Assembly (NCBI GenBank): GCA_047517345.1
Contig: JAKZTB010000106.1
Coordinates: 26,863 to 90,862 of the forward strand
Length of the DNA: 64,000 nucleotides
Source: GCA-2717185 sp047517345
Lineage (GTDB): Bacteria > Pseudomonadota > Alphaproteobacteria > UBA8366 > GCA-2717185
Direction: 5' to 3'
The translations under genes were made by a program, and so were the position numbers. Below, piece after piece: positions 1 through 8,780 of this stretch (position 1 is the first letter of the stretch; every line of letters begins with the position of its first letter). The notes beneath the pieces were generated by a model. That model saw only the letters and a program-made list of their open reading frames with translations, was not told the origin of the DNA and searched no databases.

Positions 1-182
1 ATCAGGTCGTAATACTTCTTCGGCAGTTCGCCGCCGGACGGGAAAGCGGAGGCGCGCGAGAGCGGGATGTGGCTGTGTTCCGGGAACCAATAGGAATCGA
101 ATCCGCGTTCTTCCAGTGCTACCGCCAGCTCCGCCGGGGGCATGGAATAATCGGTGGCGAACATCGCAACGCCGACATGCAT
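1..182 (-). CDS. LLM-class (F420/FMN-dependent) oxidoreductase, N-terminal fragment
   Basis: This is the N-terminal 60 residues of a luciferase-like monooxygenase-fold oxidoreductase; the gene runs off the left edge. The protein begins MHVGVAMFATDYSMPPAELA and continues with EERGFDSYWFPEHSHIP. This is the beta1-alpha1-beta2 pattern typical of LLM-class F420-dependent oxidoreductases (Rv2161c-like), where the 'W.PEH.H.P' segment lines the flavin/F420 pocket. The ATG at 182 is chosen because family members begin a few residues before this first beta strand. Cofactor and substrate are not determinable from the fragment. It diverges from the amidohydrolase gene at 318, so the 135 bp between them probably holds both promoters. 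Confidence 0.75.
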   Translation of the reverse strand, partial: MHVGVAMFATDYSMPPAELAVALEERGFDSYWFPEHSHIPLSRASAFPSGGELPKKYYDL

Positions 183-317
183 GACAGTATTCTCCGTTTG
201 GGGTGAATTCGCATCATCAAGCGTGTTGTCCGCCGATGCGTCAATCGATAACGTGCCGGCACGCCTGAAAGACGCCGAGGCAACCATCTTCGCCGAACAG
301 TCAGAGGAGACCGCGCC

Positions 318-1322
318 GTGATCGTCGATGTCCACGCGCACTTCGTCCCGCAGAAAATGCTCGACGCCTTGGCCAGCGGCCGTGCGTCTTTCCCGAATGT
401 TGAGCTGCTGCATGAGGGCGATACTTTCAAGCTTGGCTTCGCCGGCGGCCCCTTGACGCGCCCGGTCATCCCGAAGTTGCGCGAGGCCGAGGGGCGGCAC
501 GCCTGGATGACCGAGAACAAGATCGACAGGCAGGTGATCGGCGGCTGGCTCGACGCGTTCGGCTACGAGTTGCCGCCGGAAGAGGGTGCGGCGTGGAGCC
601 GGTTTCTGAACGAGCATCTCAAGGAAGCGACGGAGGCCAACCCGTTCCTGGCCCCGCTCGGCAGCGTACCGCTGCAAGATGGGAAGCTGGCCGCTGAAGC
701 GCTGCGCGAGCTGATCGAGGCCGGGCATAAGGGCGCGATGATCGGTACGCAGCCGCACGGCAGTTCCGGGAATTTGGACGATCCACTGCTCGATCCGTTC
801 TGGGAGGCGGCGTCGGAACTGGAAGCCGTCCTCTACATCCACCCGATGTTCGGCTGCGGCGACCCGCGGCTGGCCGATTTCGCAATGATCAACGCGGTCG
901 GGCGCGGGCTCGATACGACGACGGCAGTGGCGCGGCTGCTGTTCTCCGGCCACTTCCTGAAATATCCGGGGATGAAGGTCGTGCTGTCCCACGGCGGCGG
1001 CGCGTTGCCCTTCATGTTGGGGCGGTTGCGGCACAACGCCGATATTCATACGGGCCAGTTCGCCGACCCCGTCGAGGGGTTCAAGCGGCTGTATCACGAC
1101 ACGGTGCTGCTCGACCCGGACGCTTTGAAATTCGTCTGCGGCAAGACCGGCGCGGGCCAACTGATGATGGGATCCGACTATCCGTTCCCGATCGGCGACA
1201 TGGCGCCCTGCGACATCGTGCACAAGGCGGCCTTCAGTGAATTCGACACCAGTGCTATCCTCGGTGGGACGGCGGCGAAGCTGTTTCAGTTGGACGATGG
1301 ATGCGATGGCCAGCACGGATGA
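318..1322 (+). CDS. Amidohydrolase family 2 protein (ACMSD-like decarboxylase/hydrolase)
   Basis: 334-residue TIM-barrel metal enzyme of the amidohydrolase 2 (ACMSD/gamma-resorcylate decarboxylase) family. The N-terminal metal motif HxH is seen as VDVHAHF (H6, H8). A later SHGGGALPF segment and the C-terminal GSDYPFPIG segment provide the further His and Asp ligands usual for the family. The start is GTG at 318, preceded by AGAGGAGA at good spacing. Known members decarboxylate 2-amino-3-carboxymuconate semialdehyde or hydroxybenzoates, or hydrolyse cyclic amides; the substrate here is not identifiable. The gene overlaps the following oxygenase gene, so the two are probably co-translated. Confidence 0.85.
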   Translation: MIVDVHAHFVPQKMLDALASGRASFPNVELLHEGDTFKLGFAGGPLTRPVIPKLREAEGRHAWMTENKIDRQVIGGWLDAFGYELPPEEGAAWSRFLNEHLKEATEANPFLAPLGSVPLQDGKLAAEALRELIEAGHKGAMIGTQPHGSSGNLDDPLLDPFWEAASELEAVLYIHPMFGCGDPRLADFAMINAVGRGLDTTTAVARLLFSGHFLKYPGMKVVLSHGGGALPFMLGRLRHNADIHTGQFADPVEGFKRLYHDTVLLDPDALKFVCGKTGAGQLMMGSDYPFPIGDMAPCDIVHKAAFSEFDTSAILGGTAAKLFQLDDGCDGQHG

Positions 1323-2406
1323 ACAAGGTGTAGATCCCTTTCGCGATACGCGCGGTACACGGGTTCCGTTCGAACTGGTGATTGATCCGGCCGGCTGGAC
1401 GACCGAGGAGATGGCCGCTAGCGAGGTTTGGCTGTACCGGTTCGACACGCGCGAGATCGCCGAGATTCGGGACGCCATCGCGCCGTTCGACCGTGACGAT
1501 GTCGACCTGATGTCGGTCGAAGCGGAGCATTTCAACCTGCCCCGTCTTGGCAAGGTACTGGGCGATGTGCGGCAGGAACTCCTTTACGGTCGGGGTTTCG
1601 CGCTGTTCCGTGGCCTGCCCGTTGAGGAGATGGGCAAACGCGGCACGGCGGTGGCCTTCTGGGCCGTCAGCCGCTATTTGAGCGACGGCGTCTGTTCGCA
1701 GAACAAGCGTGGGCATGTCCTGGGGCATGTCACGGATTTAGGCGAAAGCCGATCGAATCCCAGCCAGCGCGGGCCCTATTCGCGGGAGGAAATACCGTTT
1801 CATGTCGATTGCTGCGACATCGTCGGCCTGCTGTGCCTGGAGACGCCGGTCTCCGGCGGCGAAAGCAGCGTCGTCAGTTCGGTTGCCTTGCACAACGAGA
1901 TGCTGAAACGCAGGCCCGACCTGGTTGCGATCATAGCCGAACCCTATTTCCGCGACCGCCGGGACGAAGTGCCGCCGGGCATGAAACCGTATTACAAACT
2001 TCCGATCTTCAACTATCACCAGGGCTATTTCAGCGCGTCGATCGAGCCGACCTATATCGGTTCGGCCCACCGCTTCGAAGCGTGCGGTGAGATGACCGAA
2101 GTGCAGAAGGAGGCGCTGGCGTTTTCGCAGGCGCTGGCTGACGAAATGCGCTTCGACCAGGGTTTCAGCCGGGGTGACATGCAGTTCGTCAATAACCATG
2201 TGATATTTCATACGCGGCGCGGCTACCAGGATCATGCTGACCCGGATCGAAAGCGCCATCTGCTGCGCGTCTGGCTGAAGGCCTTCGACGGCCGGCCCCT
2301 ACCCGACGGCTTCTACGAGCGTCACGGGACCCGCGAAACGGTCGACCGGCCGGGCGGTATCGTCGGGACCGATACGGTCCTGAACGCGCCGATCTATCGC
2401 GAATAG
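1297..2406 (+). CDS. TauD/TfdA-family Fe(II)/2-oxoglutarate dioxygenase
   Basis: About 369 residues, of the TauD/TfdA/clavaminate synthase-like family. The iron facial triad is visible: H169 and D171 in PFHVDCCD and a distal histidine in NNHVIFHTR, with an arginine in RHLLRVWLK for 2-oxoglutarate. Such enzymes couple decarboxylation of 2-oxoglutarate to hydroxylation of a substrate. The frame is open upstream to 1237, but family alignment and the overlap with the amidohydrolase stop (1320-1322) favour ATG 1297 or ATG 1306; neither has a strong Shine-Dalgarno. Overlap with the upstream gene suggests translational coupling and a shared substrate pathway. Confidence 0.8.
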   Translation: MDAMASTDEQGVDPFRDTRGTRVPFELVIDPAGWTTEEMAASEVWLYRFDTREIAEIRDAIAPFDRDDVDLMSVEAEHFNLPRLGKVLGDVRQELLYGRGFALFRGLPVEEMGKRGTAVAFWAVSRYLSDGVCSQNKRGHVLGHVTDLGESRSNPSQRGPYSREEIPFHVDCCDIVGLLCLETPVSGGESSVVSSVALHNEMLKRRPDLVAIIAEPYFRDRRDEVPPGMKPYYKLPIFNYHQGYFSASIEPTYIGSAHRFEACGEMTEVQKEALAFSQALADEMRFDQGFSRGDMQFVNNHVIFHTRRGYQDHADPDRKRHLLRVWLKAFDGRPLPDGFYERHGTRETVDRPGGIVGTDTVLNAPIYRE

Positions 2407-2425
2407 CTTGAAAATAGAAAGAATC

Positions 2426-2456
2426 TGCCGCATGGACGCGGCATAGTATTTTATTT
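2426..2456 (+). terminator. Rho-independent terminator candidate
   Basis: A perfect 6-bp stem (TGCCGC at 2426-2431, GCGGCA at 2438-2443) with a 6-base loop is followed by the T-rich run TAGTATTTTATTT. It lies 20 bp after the stop of the TauD-like gene and would separate that two-gene unit from the AT-rich glycosyltransferase locus. Confidence 0.6.
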
Positions 2457-2513
2457 CACCAATGCGGGCACCGAATTTTCGAATACTGGAATCCCAAAAA
2501 AAGAAGTAACGCG

Positions 2514-3278
2514 TTGAAAAAATACCTTCTAGTCGGTCTGGCATCGGTCGCTGTATTCGCACTCGTCTTTGCGACGCTTTCATACGTAGCGTTGCCGTTC
2601 CTCCAGTCCGAGCTTCGCGTCGATATGTCTCTGTCCGACCCCGGTGGGTCGTTCGAAGTGTATGCGAACAAAGACTACGGTAATCCGCACCGCATCGCGG
2701 TGACTCAGGCTGGACGAAAGTCATACGTATTTTCAAGGCTTCCGATAGATCTATGGTCTGTCAGGTTAAATACAGCAGACAAAAGGGATATAGGAGTCAC
2801 ATATCATGCCGTTGAAATTTTTATCGATAACGAACGGATATTTAGTTTCCCTACCGATACTTTCGACACACACCTTGTCAAGAATTTATCGGGAGAAGGA
2901 GAGTATGTATCGATAGGTAATGATCCGACTTTCATTACAGGATTGCCTTCCGACATCAAAGATAAATTAAATAAGATAAAACGTAATATGAAATTACAAA
3001 TATCATTATTCGCGTCTTTAATCGTCATTGCACTTTCTATCGTGTATTTATACGGCACCAAATTTTTGCGTTTGCAGAGGGAGGGGAGGAATTACGGGTT
3101 CGAAAGAAAATATCAGATAACAGGAAGTTTTTCTGTAAAGTATTTCGAATATATTTTGCCATTCGTTCATAGGTTAAGGTTTGTTTTTTTTCCTTGTATT
3201 CGGCATTCTTCTCTGTTCTTCCTCAATTCTATTGATAAATGCCTACCGCGCCTCTTTAGCGTATGTTCCGTCATATGA
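2514..3278 (+). CDS. Membrane protein with periplasmic beta domain; probable 5' half of the GT-C-type gene
   Basis: 254 residues from a TTG start. The first 155 or so are meaningful: an N-terminal transmembrane helix (about residues 5-30), an extracytoplasmic beta-rich domain (about 35-150) and a second helix (about 162-182). The final 30 or so residues, from the T8 tract at 3184-3191 onward, look like out-of-frame translation. Skipping one T there continues in frame into the 3181-5355 reading frame and builds a clean membrane helix (FVFFLVFGILLCSSSILL). The beta domain resembles that of the next reading frame: ELRVDMSLS...YANKDYGNPHR compared with ELIVEAKIS...YVNRNWGSPRR. I therefore read the two frames as one gene or a tandem pair. 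Base composition is clearly AT-richer than the neighbourhood, suggesting transfer. Function beyond membrane location is unknown. Confidence 0.6.
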   Translation: MKKYLLVGLASVAVFALVFATLSYVALPFLQSELRVDMSLSDPGGSFEVYANKDYGNPHRIAVTQAGRKSYVFSRLPIDLWSVRLNTADKRDIGVTYHAVEIFIDNERIFSFPTDTFDTHLVKNLSGEGEYVSIGNDPTFITGLPSDIKDKLNKIKRNMKLQISLFASLIVIALSIVYLYGTKFLRLQREGRNYGFERKYQITGSFSVKYFEYILPFVHRLRFVFFPCIRHSSLFFLNSIDKCLPRLFSVCSVI

Positions 3279-5355
3279 ATTGATCGTCGAGGCGAAGATA
3301 TCGAAGCTTTTCGGTAATGGCGCATTATACGTAAACCGCAACTGGGGCAGTCCTAGAAGGAACCGCAACGCATTGCTGGAGGGGCCGTACATTTTCGAGT
3401 ACGTCCCTGGCAACATCTCCCATCTGCGTTTGGATCTTCCAACCGAGGCTGGCGCTCGGGTGGAGTTCGGCAACATCTATATCAGGACCTCGGACAGCTA
3501 CCGGCCCTTTGCGGGACGCAAGCTGCTGTCCTTCGGCACTTCCGAAATAGCAAATTGGCAGATTCATACCGGCAGCTGGCTCGATAAAGGCCGGGTGTTG
3601 TTGACCGATCGACGTATGGTCGAGATACACATTCCGAACGCCATCGACCTCGACGCATTATTGCCTTCGCCTGCGCAAACCCCAGCACATCTGAAGATAT
3701 ATTTCGCGTCCGGGTTGGCGGGCCTTGGTCTCGCGTTGGCTCTTGGGCTTTTTATCCTCGTGGCATTAGCCGGTCATTATCCGAATCTGACCAGGCGAGT
3801 TGTCATTTTTGCGACCGGTGGGGCTTGCTGGCTGCAGGTCCTGCTTTCTGCGTTTCCCGCGCACTGGACGTTTGATCAATACTATACGCTGAATGAGCTG
3901 TTTGCAGGGAAGCTGTCTGATTTGCACCCGCCCTTGTCCGTGCTGTCTTGGGTTTTCACAATGGATCTGGCGCGTTTCTTAGGATTCGGGAAGCTCGGCG
4001 AGATCGCGTTTCTATTTGTCCTGCAGACGACATTGTTCTGGATTGCAGCGATATACGTCGCGACGCAATTCAGACACACGGCAATTGCCGCTGCCATGCT
4101 CTTTGCGATAGCGGCGACACCGTCCACCTTGTCGCTGTTAGGCGATATAGGGAAGGACGGTCAGCTGATGATAGCGCTGTTTCTTTCGGTTGCTGTCTTG
4201 CATCGCGCCGATAAGAAGGCTTCGCTAATGTATCTGGCGCTAGCCCTACCGTTATTGTTCTACGCCTATTTGGTGCGGACGAACGCGCCGGCGGCGGTGC
4301 TTCCGCTGTGTTTCTACGCCGGCTTCGTTCTTGTTCGAATCCTGCGAAATCATATTAGCAACTCACCCACCCTCACGCGAAATCTGTATGCCACAACGGT
4401 TAACGGCGTGGCCGCCATTGCCTTGTTCGCGGCGTTTTTCGGTGCGGCGCTGGCGTTTTACAAGATCGCGGTCCCGAATCCCTGTTGCTTGGGGGCGCCC
4501 GGCGCCGCGACTGCATTGCACGACCTGATGGGACTCACGGCGCGAACACAGAAGAACTTGATGCCGGACTACGTTCTAACGGAACGGGCATCCGGAAAAG
4601 ACGGAGTGACAAAGCGATATTGGGGTACCCCAGGCAATGTCGACTTTACCGGGTTGAATTCCATCCTGCCCGCCGACAAACAGGCAGATTTGATTCGCGT
4701 CTGGCTGCGCGAAATCGCGAACCACCCTGTCGAGTATTGGGAACACCGGCTTTGGGTGAATAAGTACTTTTTCGGGTTTACCCGTGAACGAAACATGTTG
4801 CCGTACTTTGTGAGTATGCCGACGCCGGAGTTTTCATGGGTGACGCCGCAATCGCGGGAGTTGTTTTCCGGACTCGGTGATACGTCAATACAAATGACCA
4901 TGGCCAAGACGTACATTATCGCCTATCTGGTCTTGCTTAAGGACTCGGGCCTTATGAGGCTCTGGGTTTATACGGTCGTATTTCTTTGTGCCTTGGCATT
5001 CCTGCCGGCGCAATTCGATAACCCGCTGAACCGGCGGTCGTTAGCATGTGCGGCCTCGGCGTCGATTCACGTTCTTCCGTTGATACTATTGACGTCCAGC
5101 GCGAGCGCACGCTATCTGTCCTGGGCATTTTTGGCGGTTTTGGCGACGCTGTTTTTGCGGTTGGATATGAGCTTTTCAAATCGGCACAGTGGCGCCGGAC
5201 CGATGCGCACTCAGTCTTCGATCGTGGCGTTGGTCCGTCGTTTCCGAACGTTTCCGATAGGCGATAGGGTTCACCCGATTGCGAACTTTGCGCTTTGGAC
5301 GGCCGGTTTGCTGGTCCTGGGATACTGGGTGTCCTCGTTCGTACCAGTCGGGTAG
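3181..5355 (+). CDS. GT-C-type integral membrane glycosyltransferase-like protein
   Basis: Up to 724 residues with an N-terminal helix, a beta domain resembling the one upstream, then about ten hydrophobic segments. The first luminal region contains an acidic residue near 231 (TFDQYY) and an LHPPL motif near 249. These recall the catalytic Asp and the HPPL-type motif of PMT/ArnT-like (GT39/GT83) lipid-linked sugar transferases. If so, it transfers a sugar from a polyprenyl-phosphate donor outside the cytoplasmic membrane. The only possible start near the front is a TTG at 3181 with AAGG just one base away, which is too close. The frame is more naturally a continuation of the preceding reading frame through a one-base shift at the T8 tract. 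The assignment to GT-C is by motif and topology only. Confidence 0.6.
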   Translation: MFFFLVFGILLCSSSILLINAYRASLAYVPSYELIVEAKISKLFGNGALYVNRNWGSPRRNRNALLEGPYIFEYVPGNISHLRLDLPTEAGARVEFGNIYIRTSDSYRPFAGRKLLSFGTSEIANWQIHTGSWLDKGRVLLTDRRMVEIHIPNAIDLDALLPSPAQTPAHLKIYFASGLAGLGLALALGLFILVALAGHYPNLTRRVVIFATGGACWLQVLLSAFPAHWTFDQYYTLNELFAGKLSDLHPPLSVLSWVFTMDLARFLGFGKLGEIAFLFVLQTTLFWIAAIYVATQFRHTAIAAAMLFAIAATPSTLSLLGDIGKDGQLMIALFLSVAVLHRADKKASLMYLALALPLLFYAYLVRTNAPAAVLPLCFYAGFVLVRILRNHISNSPTLTRNLYATTVNGVAAIALFAAFFGAALAFYKIAVPNPCCLGAPGAATALHDLMGLTARTQKNLMPDYVLTERASGKDGVTKRYWGTPGNVDFTGLNSILPADKQADLIRVWLREIANHPVEYWEHRLWVNKYFFGFTRERNMLPYFVSMPTPEFSWVTPQSRELFSGLGDTSIQMTMAKTYIIAYLVLLKDSGLMRLWVYTVVFLCALAFLPAQFDNPLNRRSLACAASASIHVLPLILLTSSASARYLSWAFLAVLATLFLRLDMSFSNRHSGAGPMRTQSSIVALVRRFRTFPIGDRVHPIANFALWTAGLLVLGYWVSSFVPVG

Positions 5356-5431
5356 CCGGATAAAGCTGTGGAAGGCTTAAAAACGGCCTGATTGGCGGCG
5401 GCGGCGCCTGCCGTATTGCGAGGAGAGCAAG

Positions 5432-6637
5432 ATGAAAATCACAGGGTGCGAAACGCTGCATTGCGGCGCGGGCTGGCGGAACTTCTCGTTCTTGAAACTG
5501 AAGACCGACGAAGGCCTGACCGGCATCGCAGAGTACAACGAGAGCTATGGCAGCAAGGGCCTGACTGGCGTGATCGAAGCGCTTGTGGCGGCGATCGAAG
5601 GTTGCGACCCCCGCGATCATGAACCGGTCAGCCAAAGACTCTACGCGATGACGCGGCAGGCGCCGGGCGGCATCAACCAGCAGGCTATCGCGGCGATAGA
5701 GAACGCGATGATGGATATTACCGGCAAGGCGCTCGACGTCCCGGTCTACGCCCTGCTCGGCGGCGCGGTGCGCGACCGGTTAAAGCTCTACTGGTCGCAT
5801 TGCGGGACCTATCTGATGAACGACAACGCCTCCGAAGCCATGGGGTTGGAGCGGATGCGCTCGCTCGACGATGTGGTTGCCCTCGGTCGTCGCGTGAAAG
5901 AGTCGGGCTTCAAGGCGCTGAAGACGAACATCTTTCTGTTTGACCGCAACCCCGGACTCTACATGCCGGGATTTGCGCGCGGCGGCGGCGGGCCGGCGTT
6001 GAACGTCGAGAAAAATATCATCGACGGACTACGCGATCAGCTGGAGGCGTTCCGCGAGGGCGCCGGTCCCGATTTGGGCATCCATCTCGATCTCAACTTC
6101 AACTGCAAGACCGAAGGCTATCTGCAGATCACCCGCGCGTTGGACGATCTCGGCCTGACCTGGTTCGAGATCGACATGTACGACCCGGCCGGCCTGCGCC
6201 ATATCCGCAATTCGATCCGCACGCCGATCGCCTCCTGCGAGTCGCTGTACGGGTTGCGCGAATTCCGGCCCTTCTTCGAGCATCATTCGATGGATGTGGC
6301 GATCATCGATCTGCCCTGGAACGGCGCCTGGCTCAGCATGAAGATCGCCGCCATGGCCGAGGCCTATGAAATCAACTGCGCGCCGCATAATTTCTACGGC
6401 CATCTTTCGACGATCATGAGCGCACATCTTTGCGTCGCGTTGCCGAATTTCCGGATCATGGAGATCGACGTCGACGACGTGCCGTGGAAGGACGATATCG
6501 TGACCGCTGTGCCGGAAATCGAGGACGGCTACCTCAAATTGCCGCAGGGACCCGGTTGGGGTGTCGAGCTGAACGAGGACGCCATCCGCGAACATCCGCC
6601 GATCGTCACGCAGAATTCAGCGGCCGGCAACAACTAG
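5432..6637 (+). CDS. Mandelate racemase/muconate-lactonizing enzyme family (enolase superfamily)
   Basis: 401 residues with the enolase-superfamily capping domain and barrel. Metal ligands are seen at D220 (HLDLNFN), E246 (FEIDMYD) and E270 (SCESLYG). A catalytic base pair appears as H319 (CAPHNFYGH) with D293, and K164 lies on strand 2 in FKALKTN. Of the usual K-x-K motif the second position is Asn. This arrangement fits an acid-sugar dehydratase or racemase; the substrate is unknown. The start is ATG 5432 after AGGAGAGCA. No sugar transporter adjoins it, and the only transporter trace is the dead MFS remnant just downstream on the other strand. Confidence 0.85.
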   Translation: MKITGCETLHCGAGWRNFSFLKLKTDEGLTGIAEYNESYGSKGLTGVIEALVAAIEGCDPRDHEPVSQRLYAMTRQAPGGINQQAIAAIENAMMDITGKALDVPVYALLGGAVRDRLKLYWSHCGTYLMNDNASEAMGLERMRSLDDVVALGRRVKESGFKALKTNIFLFDRNPGLYMPGFARGGGGPALNVEKNIIDGLRDQLEAFREGAGPDLGIHLDLNFNCKTEGYLQITRALDDLGLTWFEIDMYDPAGLRHIRNSIRTPIASCESLYGLREFRPFFEHHSMDVAIIDLPWNGAWLSMKIAAMAEAYEINCAPHNFYGHLSTIMSAHLCVALPNFRIMEIDVDDVPWKDDIVTAVPEIEDGYLKLPQGPGWGVELNEDAIREHPPIVTQNSAAGNN

Positions 6638-6823
6638 AGCGCTTTCATCCAGGTTACTTCGCCTGCCGCACAGCATGCACGCGATCGCGAACGCCTGGAA
6701 AATCGCGGTCATCGCGAAGAACGCAGCCGGCGAGGCGCCGACCAGCCCGGACGACATCGCGTAAACGGCGGCGAAGCCGGCCCAGGCAACCTTCCAACCG
6801 AAGAATATCCGCGTCGTTTTACC
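6617..6823 (-). pseudogene. MFS transporter remnant
   Basis: Translating the minus strand gives KTTRIFFGWKVAWAGFAAVY followed by more hydrophobic sequence, a few basic residues and a stop at 6617-6619. 'FFGWKV' is the typical beginning of TM1 in monocarboxylate/oxalate-type major facilitator proteins. A full protein would be about 400 residues, whereas only about 65 remain. The N-terminal helix runs straight into what looks like a C-terminal helix, as if the middle were deleted. AGGAG sits at the right distance, but the codon where ATG is expected is GGT (6821-6823). The stretch fills the 300-bp gap between the enolase-superfamily gene and the ArsR gene. Confidence 0.55.
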
Positions 6824-6939
6824 CCAATTCTCCTATGTTTCGGGACGACCCTATGGTGCCGATGCGGGGTCATGCTTCGATGGGGATCGAAGCATTCGTG
6901 TTGCGATCCTGCTACGCTGCGGTCTGGAGGTATGAATTG

Positions 6940-7641
6940 ATGGTCAGCACGAATCAGATTGCCGAGATCGGCATGCTTGTCGGCGTACCGGCCCGCGCCG
7001 CCATCCTGGGCGCGTTGATGGACGGCCGCGCGCTGACGGCGACCGAACTATCGCGCGTCGCCGGCGTGACCCCGCAGACCGCGAGCAGTCACCTCGCGCG
7101 GCTGACGTCGGCCAAGCTCGTCGCCGTGCGGAAGCAGGGCCGGCACCGCTATCACCGCTTGGCGCACCCGGAAGTGGCGCGCATGCTCGAAGGCATCATG
7201 CAGATCGCTTCGATAAGCGACGTGGGCCCGAAGCGAAAGCTCGTCACCGGCCCGCGCGATGCCGCGATGCAGCGGGCCCGTACCTGCTACGATCATTTGG
7301 CCGGGCGACTCGGCGTTGCGATTTCGGATCGTCTGGTCGAGGAGGGCGCGGTCGAGTTCGACAGCGAATCGGGATTGCTCACCGAGCATGGCGCCACGTT
7401 TCTGGCCGAGCGAGGCATCGAGCTTTCGGGAAAGCGCAAATCGTCGCGCCCGGTCTGCCGTCCCTGCCTTGATTGGAGCGAACGCCGGCCGCATATCGCC
7501 GGCAAGCTCGGCGCGGCGATCTGTACCCACTATTTCGATAAGGGTTACGTGCGGCGGCGCAACGGGACGCGGGCGCTCGACATCACGCTACCCGGCCGGC
7601 ACGCCCTGCGCGAAATGTTCGGCATCTCAGACATGGCATGA
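6940..7641 (+). CDS. ArsR-type winged-helix transcriptional regulator
   Basis: 233 residues. Residues 10-85 form a winged helix-turn-helix with ArsR features: VPARAAILGALMDGRALTA, then ELSRVAGVTPQTASSHLARL and a beta wing around VRKQGRHRYHRL. The C-terminal part has a conserved-looking block CRPCLDWSERRPHIAGKLG seen in long ArsR-type regulators, with two cysteines that might sense metal or redox. The start at ATG 6940 is supported by CTGGAGG nine bases upstream; the longer open frame upstream runs through non-coding sequence. Its stop overlaps the ATG of the M20 peptidase gene (ATGA), so it probably regulates its own two-gene operon. Confidence 0.8.
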   Translation: MVSTNQIAEIGMLVGVPARAAILGALMDGRALTATELSRVAGVTPQTASSHLARLTSAKLVAVRKQGRHRYHRLAHPEVARMLEGIMQIASISDVGPKRKLVTGPRDAAMQRARTCYDHLAGRLGVAISDRLVEEGAVEFDSESGLLTEHGATFLAERGIELSGKRKSSRPVCRPCLDWSERRPHIAGKLGAAICTHYFDKGYVRRRNGTRALDITLPGRHALREMFGISDMA

Positions 7642-8780
7642 GCGGCTACGAAGCCACATTCGACGCGGAGGAAATCGCCGCCGGGATCGCCGAATGGGCG
7701 GCGATAGAAAGTCCGAGCTTCGATCCCGACGCCGTCAACCGCATGATGGACCTGGCCGAGTCGGCGATGTCGGGTCTCGGCGCGGCGGTCGAACGGATTC
7801 CCGGCACGGACGGTTACGGCGATGTGGTCCGGGCGCGATTCGCCTGGGGCGCGGAGCCGGGCATTCTGGTATTGGGGCACCTCGATACCGTGCATCTCGT
7901 GGGCACCCTGTCGGAAACTTTGGCGGTCCGGCGCGACGGCGACCGGCTCTACGGGCCGGGCGTGCTGGATATGAAGGGCGGGATGTACCTCGCGGTGCAC
8001 ACCATCGAGCAAGTCATCGCGACGCGGGAACGGCTTACCCTGCCGATGACCTTTCTGTTCATTCCGGACGAGGAAATCGGCAGCCCGTCGACCCGCGCCC
8101 TGATCGAGGAAGAGGCGCGGGCAAACCGCTATGTGCTGGTGCCGGAACCGGGTAAACCGGACAAGTTCGTCACCGGACGGCACGCTTTCCTGCGCTATAA
8201 ATTGCACACCTACGGCCGACCCGCGCATGCCGGCGTCGCCAAAGGCGTCGGACGCAGCGCGATCAGCGTCATGGCGCAACTGATCGCCCGAATCGAGGGG
8301 TTCAGCGACGTCGAACGCGAGATGACCTACAGGGTCGGCGTGATAAATGGCGGTAATTTCGTCAACGTCGTCCCGACCGAATGCCATGCCGAGGTGCTGT
8401 GCGTCGCGCCGACGCCGGAGAGCTTCGCCGAGGTCCAGCGCCGCATGGTTTCGCTCGAGTCGCCTCATCCGGAGGTGCGGCTGGAGGTCGAGCCGTGCCC
8501 GATACGGCCGCTGTTCTCGGTCCATCCGGCGACGCTCGATCTCTTGGAAGTGGCACAGCGGGTCGCGCGCGAGGTCGGACTCGATCTCGGTCACGGCCAA
8601 TTCGGCGGCGGCAGCGATGGCAATTTCACTGGCGCGCTGGGGATTCCGACACTGGACGGTCTCGGCGTCTGCGGCGACGGCGTGCACACCAAGCAGGAGC
8701 ACCTGCTGGTGTCGTCGCTGGTGCCGCGGGCGCGGCTGCTCGCCGGTTTGTTCGAGGCGCTGTCGGAGCGGAACCGTTAA
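7638..8780 (+). CDS. M20-family metallopeptidase (carboxypeptidase G2/ArgE-like)
   Basis: 380-residue di-zinc amidohydrolase of peptidase family M20. The ligand set is complete by eye: H81 with D83 in GHLDTVH, bridging D111 in GVLDMKGG, catalytic E145 and ligand E146 in IPDEEIGS, E170 in VPEPGKPD. H197 in GRPAHAG belongs to the dimerisation/substrate domain, and a final histidine lies in the GDGVHTKQE region. M20 members of this type cleave C-terminal glutamate or N-acyl amino acids. The gene is translationally coupled to the ArsR-type regulator. Its 3' end overlaps the convergent aminotransferase gene by 4 bp. Confidence 0.88.
   Translation: MSGYEATFDAEEIAAGIAEWAAIESPSFDPDAVNRMMDLAESAMSGLGAAVERIPGTDGYGDVVRARFAWGAEPGILVLGHLDTVHLVGTLSETLAVRRDGDRLYGPGVLDMKGGMYLAVHTIEQVIATRERLTLPMTFLFIPDEEIGSPSTRALIEEEARANRYVLVPEPGKPDKFVTGRHAFLRYKLHTYGRPAHAGVAKGVGRSAISVMAQLIARIEGFSDVEREMTYRVGVINGGNFVNVVPTECHAEVLCVAPTPESFAEVQRRMVSLESPHPEVRLEVEPCPIRPLFSVHPATLDLLEVAQRVAREVGLDLGHGQFGGGSDGNFTGALGIPTLDGLGVCGDGVHTKQEHLLVSSLVPRARLLAGLFEALSERNR

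Noticed and set aside
5390..5410. GCG/GGC triplet run as a microsatellite
   Set aside because: Only about four units and within the normal GC-rich leader of the 5432 gene.
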